Below, piece by piece: positions 1 to 5,828 of a stretch of 13,182 nt of DNA. The notes below the pieces were generated by a model, which worked only from the letters and a program-made list of their open reading frames with translations, was not told the origin of the DNA and ran no database searches. Position 1 is the first letter of the stretch; every line of letters starts with the position of its first letter. The translations under genes and the position numbers were made by a program. Source of the DNA: Nitrospinaceae bacterium (GTDB lineage: Bacteria > Nitrospinota > Nitrospinia > Nitrospinales > VA-1); assembly GCA_029261675.1 (NCBI GenBank), contig JAJDBA010000107.1:1-13182 (forward strand). Reading direction: 5' to 3'.

Positions 1-149
1 CCTGGTTAGGTGAAACGACCGTTGTTCTGAAACGCGGTATGGCAACCGGTTATGCCGGGGTGCAAAATCCGCTGTTCTTTAAAGAGAACACCCGGATGCT
101 GTTTGGCGATGCTAAAAAGAGCCTTGATGAAGTTTTCAAGAACCTCTAA
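1..149 (+). CDS. pntB: NAD(P) transhydrogenase subunit beta, C-terminal end (partial)
   Basis: The 5' end lies outside the window; the reading frame begins at base 3 and stops with TAA at 147-149. About 48 residues are visible. They contain the stretch TGYAGVQNPLFFKENTRMLF followed by GDAKKSLDEVF, which matches my memory of the extreme C-terminus of bacterial PntB, the NADP(H)-binding domain III of the proton-translocating transhydrogenase. The enzyme is an inner-membrane complex with PntA that uses the proton motive force to reduce NADP+ with NADH. The visible tail ends in ...FKNL, close to the family's usual end, so the 3' end appears intact. A strong intrinsic terminator follows 15 nt after the stop, so pntB is the last gene of its transcript. 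Confidence 0.93.
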   Translation, partial: WLGETTVVLKRGMATGYAGVQNPLFFKENTRMLFGDAKKSLDEVFKNL

Positions 150-164
150 ATAAGTACTCATATA

Positions 165-213
165 AACCCTCTCGGCCTCCCTGATAAAGGGGGCTGAGGG
201 GGTTTTCTTTTTT
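165..213 (+). terminator. Rho-independent terminator after pntB
   Basis: A GC-rich hairpin of about 16 base pairs (including some G-U pairs) forms between the arm starting AACCCTCTCGGCC at 165 and the arm GGGGGCTGAGGGGGTT ending at 204. The loop is about 8 nt (CTGATAAA region). It is followed at once by a T-rich tract, TTTTCTTTTTT (203-213). This is a textbook intrinsic terminator for pntB. Its T tract touches the earliest possible start (TTG 212) of the next gene. Confidence 0.9.
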
Positions 214-238
214 GGCTCATTTTAATTCCACACCCCCA

Positions 239-550
239 ATGAAACCTGCCAATAAAAAAGAAATCTATTTAGGAATGGCATTGATCGGAACAACGGGAGT
301 TCTGATCGGATTAGTGATGGACAGTCCATTACTGATAGCCATCGCTGGATTCTTAGGAATGGTGGTCGGCGGCTTTGTCGGTTGGCTGGGCGGAAGACGT
401 TTTATGGTGATTATTTGCCTTGGCGTATTGATCGGTGCTTATCTAGGTTACCGAACGGGAGATCGCGATATTCTAATCATCGCGGCAGGCACAGGAGGCG
501 CCATCGCCGGCTTCATGGGCGCACAAATCGAATCGTTCTTCAGCCGCTAG
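239..550 (+). CDS. Small glycine-rich multi-span membrane protein, hypothetical
   Basis: I do not recognise a family. From ATG 239 the protein has 103 residues and is almost wholly hydrophobic, with about four predicted membrane segments (roughly residues 9-27, 30-50, 54-71 and 75-95). Glycine-zipper patterns such as GGFVGWLGG, GVLIGAYLG and GGAIAGFMGAQ suggest tightly packed helices, as in small membrane-insertion or oligomerising proteins. It has a short charged N-terminus (KPANKKE) and ends ESFFSR. The start is uncertain: an in-frame TTG at 212 would lie inside the pntB terminator and is unlikely; ATG 239 has no clear ribosome site; ATG 275 is preceded by TTTAGGA and would remove 12 residues. 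It lies 89 bp after pntB and ends 11 bp before the stop of the convergent BamE-like gene. Real gene likely; function unknown. Confidence 0.7.
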   Translation: MKPANKKEIYLGMALIGTTGVLIGLVMDSPLLIAIAGFLGMVVGGFVGWLGGRRFMVIICLGVLIGAYLGYRTGDRDILIIAAGTGGAIAGFMGAQIESFFSR

Positions 551-561
551 GAGGAGAAATG

Positions 562-912
562 TTATTCTTTTTTCCCTGTAGCCGAAGGCTGGTCGCTCCA
601 GATGTAGTTGACGCGGCCAAAATCGAACATAATGTTCTCATCCCAGATTTGTTCCATATCTTTTACGATCTGCTTGTATTTCCACACTTCTTTTTCCTGA
701 ACCTGGTTTTTGCTATCCGGCTCTCCTAGGACTTTCAAGACATCTTCCTTCCTGTGATTCATGAAAGTCGATTCAAATTCAATGACCGTATAAATCTTTT
801 TCGATGGTTCTGGCTGGGAGACAGAGGTTCCCTCGGGTGCGGCCCACAAAATTTGTGGAACAAGCAAAATCAAAAACACAAAAGAAGCGAAAATTATTTT
901 TTGAAATTTCAT
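562..912 (-). CDS. Exported BamE/SmpA-like small protein
   Basis: The 116-residue product begins with a basic residue pair and a hydrophobic stretch (MKFQKIIFASFVFLILL) that looks like a Sec signal peptide, with likely cleavage near residues 24-25 (LWAA/P). There is no lipobox cysteine, so unlike true BamE (SmpA/OmlA) it does not look like a lipoprotein. The mature part holds a SmpA/OmlA-type pattern around residues 55-95: EDVLKVLGEPD, then a charged turn, then EVWKYKQIV and later FDFGRVNYIW. This fold is common in small periplasmic proteins; a role in outer-membrane assembly is not shown. It is the last gene of the priA-yqaA-cutA-msrP unit, 32 nt after the msrP stop. The ATG start has no good Shine-Dalgarno. 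The family assignment is by motif only. Confidence 0.75.
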   Translation of the reverse strand: MKFQKIIFASFVFLILLVPQILWAAPEGTSVSQPEPSKKIYTVIEFESTFMNHRKEDVLKVLGEPDSKNQVQEKEVWKYKQIVKDMEQIWDENIMFDFGRVNYIWSDQPSATGKKE

Positions 913-944
913 AAACTAATTATGACTGAATTCAGAGTTTTAAT

Positions 945-1913
945 CTAGGTATACATTTGGGCGACATGTTTGCCATAACCGTTATAAGGGAGAGTCGCTT
1001 TAACTTCTCTCGTTCCAATCATCTTTTCGCGGTTTTGGGGCCAGCGCGGATGCGGAATGCGCGGGTCCACATTGGCAGTGAAATCGTATTCGAGTCCCTG
1101 CAATGTTGTCCAGAACGTCGCGGGTTTATAATCGACGAGTTCAATTTTTACGATAGATTTTATACTCTTAAATCCATATTTCCAAGGAACTGCCAGCCTC
1201 AAGGGAGCACCATGTTGTTTCGACAATGGATGTCCATAAATTCCTGTGACCAGAAACGTGAGGTCGTTCATGGCTTCTTCTATTGTCAGCCCTTCGGTGT
1301 AGGCCCAGGGCTCCCAAAAAGCCAGTTGCCCCTGTGCAGTGAAGGGCTGATAAAAGGTTTCCATTTTGACGTAGGTAGCGGATGATTTCGAATCCACAAG
1401 TTTTAATAGCTCTTTAAATGGAAATCCTGTCCACGGCACCGCCATCGCCCAAGCTTCGACACAGCGAAGACGATACAACCTTTCTTCTATCGGCATGGTC
1501 TTTAGTAGATCATCAATATCAAACGTTTTTGGTTTATTGACTAATCCTCCAACCTCCACCGCCCATGGTCGGGTATTTAGTTTTTGCGCATAATGGACCG
1601 GATCGATTTTGTCTGATCCGAATTCATAGAAATTATTATAAGTCCCCGATATTTTTTCATCCGTTAAAGGTCGATCGAGTTCAAATTCTGGATTTCTCTT
1701 GGCGGGGTAAAGAGCTTTTTCAGTTTCGTTCCACTGAATTTCTGGGAGAGTGTTTGGAACGGTAGAAGGACCGCATCCATATAATGCTCCGACCGTTGCC
1801 AGACTGGTCAGGGCCGTGCCCTGAATGAATTCTCGTCTCCGCATATAAACAGACTCTGGAGTAGCGAGGTTCTCAGAAATCTGCCAGTCTTTTTTCTGAA
1901 TATAATTTGTCAT
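945..1913 (-). CDS. msrP: Protein-methionine-sulfoxide reductase catalytic subunit MsrP (YedY), molybdopterin enzyme
   Basis: The 322-residue protein matches the E. coli YedY/MsrP pattern throughout. A short N-terminal lead (ATPESVYM) is followed by the Tat twin-arginine region RRREFIQG (residues 25-32) and a weak hydrophobic segment. Then come SGTYNNFYEFG, the molybdenum-ligand motif YRLRCVEAWAM with Cys151, VPWTGFP, GAPLRLAVPWKYGFKSIKSI, and a terminal GYGKHVAQMY. MsrP uses Mo-molybdopterin to reduce methionine sulfoxide in periplasmic proteins, normally fed by the membrane haem protein MsrQ. No msrQ is visible here: the neighbours are cutA (14 nt upstream) and a BamE-like gene. Cys47 in the context ALYGC could be a lipobox, so the mature enzyme might be membrane-anchored; this is inference. 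The long start is supported because the E. coli protein has the same pre-Tat extension. Confidence 0.95.
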   Translation of the reverse strand: MTNYIQKKDWQISENLATPESVYMRRREFIQGTALTSLATVGALYGCGPSTVPNTLPEIQWNETEKALYPAKRNPEFELDRPLTDEKISGTYNNFYEFGSDKIDPVHYAQKLNTRPWAVEVGGLVNKPKTFDIDDLLKTMPIEERLYRLRCVEAWAMAVPWTGFPFKELLKLVDSKSSATYVKMETFYQPFTAQGQLAFWEPWAYTEGLTIEEAMNDLTFLVTGIYGHPLSKQHGAPLRLAVPWKYGFKSIKSIVKIELVDYKPATFWTTLQGLEYDFTANVDPRIPHPRWPQNREKMIGTREVKATLPYNGYGKHVAQMYT

Positions 1914-1927
1914 GCTAATTTTTGGGT

Positions 1928-2248
1928 TTAGTGAGTAACCCAGTCATCGATGGCTTTTAAATACTCAGGAAGTCCTTCTTGAATAGGTAGGGAAATAATT
2001 TCAGGCACATCGTAAGTATGATTGTCTTTCACCCATTGCTCCAAGGCTTCATAGCGATCTTGCCGGGTTTTAACGATCAGCAGAATTTCATTATCGACAT
2101 GAATCTTTCCTTCCCAATGGTAAGTCGACTGGATGCCTGGAACGGTATTGACGCAGAAGGCTAATTTTTCTTCTACCAGTCCACGGCTCAATTTCTCTGC
2201 TTCTTCCTTAGACCCGGCGGTAATAAAAATAACGCAATGCTCACCCAT
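1928..2248 (-). CDS. cutA: CutA1 divalent-cation tolerance protein
   Basis: The 106-residue length is typical for CutA1, a small trimeric ferredoxin-like protein linked to copper and other divalent-cation tolerance, although its biochemical role remains unsettled. Recognisable family features are IFITAGSKEEAEKLSRGLVE at the N-terminus, LAFCVNTVPGIQSTYHWEGK with the conserved CVN and Y-W-EGK, EILLIVKTR, and the C-terminal HTYDVPEIISLPI followed by YLKAIDDW. The ATG start is preceded by AAGGGAGTTCTC, one of the better ribosome sites in this unit. It lies 14 nt after the YqaA-like gene and 14 nt before msrP, in the same operon. Confidence 0.95.
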   Translation of the reverse strand: MGEHCVIFITAGSKEEAEKLSRGLVEEKLAFCVNTVPGIQSTYHWEGKIHVDNEILLIVKTRQDRYEALEQWVKDNHTYDVPEIISLPIQEGLPEYLKAIDDWVTH

Positions 2249-2262
2249 GAGAACTCCCTTCG

Positions 2263-2850
2263 TTAAAGCACAAATTTTAGCAGGTAAAATCCTAACACGA
2301 GCAAAACGAAAAATACGATGCTGAACAAATTGAAATATTTTTCAATCAATGCCTTGATGGGCGGTCCAAATTTATAGATTAGGAATCCCACCAGAAAAAA
2401 TCGCGCAGAGCGGCTGATTGCTGAAGCTGCAACAAAAGTCGGGAAATCGATTTTAAACGTCCCAGCGGCAAGAGTGAATATTTTATATGGTAACGGAGTG
2501 AACCCAGCTGCGGCTACTGCCCAGCCTTGATGTTCATTGTAGAGTCCGCCTATTTTATCGAACGTTTCTTGTAAATGGTAGAAGTCTACAATTCGCTGGC
2601 CGACGATATCCATAAATTGGTAGCCGATAAAATATCCAAACATTCCGCCTAGCACCGATGCAATGGAACAAAAGAGAGAGAATCGCATCCACAATGCAGG
2701 AACGGCAACGGTCATAGCAATCAATAAAATGTCGGGAGGAATCGGAAAAAACGATGACTCGACAAAAGAAATTGCGCAAAGCGCGGGAAGAGCATAAGGG
2801 GTCGCTGCCCAATGCAAGACCCAGTCGTAGGCAGATCGGAATAATTTCAT
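2263..2850 (-). CDS. YqaA/DedA-family (VTT domain) inner-membrane protein
   Basis: The 195-residue protein has about four to five hydrophobic segments. It carries the hallmarks of the YqaA branch of the DedA/SNARE-associated (VTT) family: an N-terminal ATPYALPALCAISFVESSFF running into PIPPDILLIAM (about residues 16-46), then GGMFGYFIGY near 68-77, and the re-entrant-loop signature AAAGFTPLPYKIFTLAAGTF near 113-132, followed by SRSARFFLVGFL. DedA-type proteins are proposed proton-dependent transporters or lipid scramblases; the substrate here is unknown. It starts 22 nt after the priA stop, with no clear Shine-Dalgarno, and precedes cutA by 14 nt. Confidence 0.88.
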   Translation of the reverse strand: MKLFRSAYDWVLHWAATPYALPALCAISFVESSFFPIPPDILLIAMTVAVPALWMRFSLFCSIASVLGGMFGYFIGYQFMDIVGQRIVDFYHLQETFDKIGGLYNEHQGWAVAAAGFTPLPYKIFTLAAGTFKIDFPTFVAASAISRSARFFLVGFLIYKFGPPIKALIEKYFNLFSIVFFVLLVLGFYLLKFVL

Positions 2851-2872
2851 GTAAGGAATTTTGAAGTAAAGG

Positions 2873-5335
2873 TTAAAGAAGGTTTAGAGGATCAACATCT
2901 ATGGACAATTTTATTTTCCCGAAGGCTTTGGGCTCGTTGAGCTCAGGACATTTTAGCAAAATGTTTTGTAATTGTTTCATATTTCCGCTGCGCAATATCA
3001 GATGCCAGCGAAATTTATTTTGGATCCGGTAAAGTGCGGCTTTAGAAGGCCCGATCAATTCCACTGATTTCTCTCTGGAAACCAAACGGGAAAGAGATTG
3101 CCGGAGTTTTCCTATAGCATTTTGCCCCTGTGTCTCATTTTCGCAAACGACTTCCAACGCTATCATTCTCGTATAAGGTGGGTAGTTCAATCGTTTTCTA
3201 AGTTTCAGTTCTTTATCGTGAAAAGCATTTACATTATGTTCCATAACGAACTCGAACATATAGTGATCGGGATTATTAGTCTGGATGAGAACCTTCCCCG
3301 GCACTTTGCCACGTCCCGCCCTGCCTGCAACTTGCGTCATCAATTGGAATGCTCTCTCGCAGGAGCGGAAGTCGGGAATATTCAGAGCGACATCAGCAGC
3401 CACGACCCCTACCAATGTGACATTTGGGAAGTCGTGACCTTTGGTGATCATTTGCGTACCAATAAGAATATCAATCTCGCCTGAGTGCATATCGCGATGC
3501 ATATTGGCAAATGCCGATTTGCTTTGTGTTGTATCTCGATCAAGACGCCTGACCTTTGCCTTGGGAAACAGTTTCATTGTTTCCTCTTCCAGCTTTTGAG
3601 TGCCGAATCCGCTAAAGCGAATCACTTCACTCTGACATTCAATGCAATTCCCTGGCATTCGGGCTGAGAAATTGCAGTAATGGCAGAGCAGTCTATCTTC
3701 ATTGCCATGAAAGGTTAGAGTAACACTACAATGATTACATTCGACAACGTAACCACAATCGGGACAATAGACAAACCGCGCGGTACCTCGCCTATTTAGA
3801 AATAGAAAAATCTGTTCCTTCCTTGAAAGTCGATCGCGAATGGCGGCGATGAGCTGCCCTGAAAGGATTGAAAAGTTTTTAAACTCTTTTCGTTCCCGTC
3901 TCATATCAACCAAACTCACAATGGGCAGCATGCGGTCGCCCACCCGCTTGTCTAGGGAGAGATATTTATACTTGTCGAGCCGAGTGTTGTGAACCGACTC
4001 CAAAGAAGGGGTGGCCGAACCCAAAAGAACCACAGCATTTTGCGAGCAGGCGCGTATCACCGCTGTATCGCGGGCGTGATAACGTGGGGTAGAATCCTGT
4101 TTATAAGAACCATCGTGCTCCTCGTCAATGACAATGATCCCTAAATTTTCGAACGGAGCAAAAACAGCAGAACGGGCACCAACAGCAATAGAGACTTGCT
4201 TGTCATAGATCTTCTTCCATTCTATAAAGCGTTCTTTCTGCGACAATCCGCTGTGGAGTATCGCAACTCGATCACCAAACCGTTGCCGAAACCGTTCCAC
4301 CGTCTGCGGTGTCAGAGAAATTTCTGGCACCATCATGATCGCGGTTTTCCCCTGCTCGAGAACTTGTTGGATGCAGCGGATATATATTTCTGTTTTTCCA
4401 CTCCCCGTAACACCGTGCAGGAGAAAAGTTTGAAACTTCGATTCTCGAATAGCTGCATCAAGTTCCACAAATACCTTCTTTTGTTCCGGCGTAAATTCCA
4501 GGGAAGCTCCGATGGGTTGGTTGGATGTGTCGACATGAGATGTTCTTTCGATTTTCTTTGAAAAAACTTCTACGATCTCTTTTTCTTTTAAACTCCTAAG
4601 GGCGGCAGCACTTCCTTTGACCTGCTTTTCTAAATCTACCGTGCTCATCTCCCCCTTTATTAACTGGTCATAAACCTGTTTCTGTTTAGGGCTACGTTTG
4701 AGCAGTTGTTCTATTTCCTCAGGCGTGGGCAAATCTGATTTCAGGCGCGCAGTTTTAAGAAACTGGTAACCGACCGTGCTTTTATGAATAGCTTCAATGG
4801 AAGCAAGCAATCCGTCTTGTTTTAAGTTCGCTAGAGAATGGGCGCTGAATTTCTTACCCAGTCCTTTCTGGCATTGTTTGGAAGTGGCTTTGGGGTGCTC
4901 GCCGATAAAATGCAAAAGAAGGATAGCCGATTTGGAAAGAGAACCCTTGAGCAGAGCATCCCCTCCCATTTCTGTCAGGGAAAACTGTTCACGGCTTTCA
5001 TCGTCTAATCCGGCAGGGAGGGCGGCATGAATCGCTTCTCCCCAGGCACATTGGTAATAACCGCTCAACCATTTTGTCAGAAATAGAATTTCTTCTCCGA
5101 TCACCGGTTTCGTGTCTGGCAAATCGCTAATGGATTTTAGTTTGATGTCTTTGTCCCATTTCGCTGCTAGAGCGACGACATAACCTGTGATTCTGCGTCT
5201 ACCAAAAGGAACAAACACACGCATGCCCACCTGAACTTTTCCGGCAAACTCAGGCGGAATTTTATAGGTAAAAACCTCTTTTATCGGCAGATTGAATGCT
5301 ACCTCTGCATAAGGTTTTTCAAGGAAAAGTTTCAC
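2873..5335 (-). CDS. priA: Primosomal protein N', PriA replication-restart DNA helicase
   Basis: The 820-residue protein has the full PriA architecture. An N-terminal 3'-DNA-binding region includes VAFNLPIKEVFTYKIP and VFVPFGRRRITGYV (residues 40-53). Next are a winged-helix stretch, the Walker A motif GVTGSGKT (308-315), and the helicase motif II IIVIDEEHDGSYKQ. The family's zinc-binding insertion is complete with eight cysteines in CxxC pairs (CPDC, CNHC, CHYC, CIEC), followed by GFGTQKLEEE, IGTQMITKGHDFPNV and QVAGRAGRG. PriA reloads the replisome at stalled forks. The start codon is GTG at 5335-5333, supported by alignment with the family N-terminus; an ATG overlapping it by two bases is out of frame. 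It is the first gene of the five-gene unit, with a plausible promoter about 40 bp upstream. Confidence 0.97.
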   Translation of the reverse strand: MKLFLEKPYAEVAFNLPIKEVFTYKIPPEFAGKVQVGMRVFVPFGRRRITGYVVALAAKWDKDIKLKSISDLPDTKPVIGEEILFLTKWLSGYYQCAWGEAIHAALPAGLDDESREQFSLTEMGGDALLKGSLSKSAILLLHFIGEHPKATSKQCQKGLGKKFSAHSLANLKQDGLLASIEAIHKSTVGYQFLKTARLKSDLPTPEEIEQLLKRSPKQKQVYDQLIKGEMSTVDLEKQVKGSAAALRSLKEKEIVEVFSKKIERTSHVDTSNQPIGASLEFTPEQKKVFVELDAAIRESKFQTFLLHGVTGSGKTEIYIRCIQQVLEQGKTAIMMVPEISLTPQTVERFRQRFGDRVAILHSGLSQKERFIEWKKIYDKQVSIAVGARSAVFAPFENLGIIVIDEEHDGSYKQDSTPRYHARDTAVIRACSQNAVVLLGSATPSLESVHNTRLDKYKYLSLDKRVGDRMLPIVSLVDMRRERKEFKNFSILSGQLIAAIRDRLSRKEQIFLFLNRRGTARFVYCPDCGYVVECNHCSVTLTFHGNEDRLLCHYCNFSARMPGNCIECQSEVIRFSGFGTQKLEEETMKLFPKAKVRRLDRDTTQSKSAFANMHRDMHSGEIDILIGTQMITKGHDFPNVTLVGVVAADVALNIPDFRSCERAFQLMTQVAGRAGRGKVPGKVLIQTNNPDHYMFEFVMEHNVNAFHDKELKLRKRLNYPPYTRMIALEVVCENETQGQNAIGKLRQSLSRLVSREKSVELIGPSKAALYRIQNKFRWHLILRSGNMKQLQNILLKCPELNEPKAFGKIKLSIDVDPLNLL

Positions 5336-5372
5336 ATTAAATTCTTTAAGAAAGCGTTGAAATAATTTTCAG

Positions 5373-5401
5373 ATTGTACAAGGCAAAGAAGTATTGAGCA
5401 A
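5373..5401 (-). promoter_or_regulatory. Likely sigma70 promoter of the priA operon
   Basis: Read on the - strand, TTGCTC (5401-5396) and TACAAT (5378-5373) are separated by 17 nt. The -10 matches the consensus at five of six positions, the -35 only at three. Transcription would begin near 5366, leaving a leader of about 30 nt before the priA GTG. Prediction by eye only. Confidence 0.45.
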
Positions 5402-5440
5402 TAGAATAGCCTTAAACAATTACCTGAGGAGGTTCTCCGC

Positions 5441-5469
5441 TTGACACCTTATATATTTTCCTCTAATCT
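5441..5469 (+). promoter_or_regulatory. Possible promoter of the 57-aa gene
   Basis: A perfect -35 hexamer TTGACA (5441-5446) is followed after 17 nt by TAATCT (5464-5469), a weak -10. The start would fall about 48 nt before the ATG at 5524. It lies divergently from the priA promoter in the same 188-bp gap; the -35 elements are about 40 bp apart. Confidence 0.4.
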
Positions 5470-5523
5470 CATTTTCTTCGTAAATAATTTTGAGTAATTC
5501 CTGTTTTTTAAAGAGGTGTAAAG

Positions 5524-5697
5524 ATGAAAGTTGGAGATAAGATCAAATTTGATTTCGCGGGAAAGAAAAAAGAAGGTGTCGTCGATAAACTGTTTGCCAA
5601 CAGTGTTTATCTGAAAGTAGACTTCGATAAGGACAAACAGAAAACCGTCAAGCGCAAACTCAGCCAAGTTGATGGCGGAAAATCAAAGAAAAAGTAA
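5524..5697 (+). CDS. Small basic SH3-like (DUF2187-like) protein, 57 aa, uncharacterised
   Basis: The ATG at 5524 is preceded by TAAAGAGGTGTAAAG, the best ribosome site of any gene I examined here. The frame runs to TAA at 5695-5697. The protein starts MKVGDKIKFDFAGKKKEGVV and ends GGKSKKK. It is lysine-rich, and its pattern of short beta-like stretches (GDKIKF, KKEGVVDKL, ANSVYLKVDF, KTVKRKLSQV) resembles small SH3/KOW-type barrels such as the DUF2187/YkvS family, where a VGD..EF opening, a NSV strand and a TV..K end occur. That resemblance is by eye and not strong. A nucleic-acid-binding role is possible but only inferred from its charge. It diverges from priA and faces the thyX-like gene, with a short palindrome directly at its stop codon. 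Confidence 0.75.
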   Translation: MKVGDKIKFDFAGKKKEGVVDKLFANSVYLKVDFDKDKQKTVKRKLSQVDGGKSKKK

Positions 5698-5711
5698 CCC
5701 ACTACGTGGGT
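5697..5711. repeat. Dispersed palindrome, copy 1
   Basis: ACCCAC (5697-5702), loop TAC, GTGGGT (5706-5711): a perfect 6-bp hairpin beginning at the last base of the 57-aa gene's stop codon. No T tract follows on either side, so it is not a normal intrinsic terminator. The same CCCAC...GTGGG core occurs near 9075 and 9602. Confidence 0.7.
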
Positions 5712-5789
5712 AGTAAATTTATCGAACCTGAAGTTAAAGGTTTGGCAGTGTTTTTAACAATTCCAGAAGCGCAACATCATTGTTTCACC

Positions 5790-5828
5790 AAAAAAAGAAT
5801 AGACCTATTGCCAGCGACACTAGTCGCT
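5790..5828 (-). terminator. Possible terminator of the thyX-like transcript
   Basis: On the - strand a 6-bp stem AGCGAC/GTCGCT (5828-5813, loop TAGT) overlaps the thyX-like stop codon. It is followed by a small AT-rich inverted repeat AATAGGTCTATT (5809-5798 region) and then seven T (the A run at 5790-5796 on +). The T tract immediately follows only the weaker repeat, so efficiency is doubtful. Confidence 0.35.

Noticed and set aside
957..1385. A 142-codon + strand frame
   Set aside because: It is antisense to msrP, which has clear family motifs throughout.
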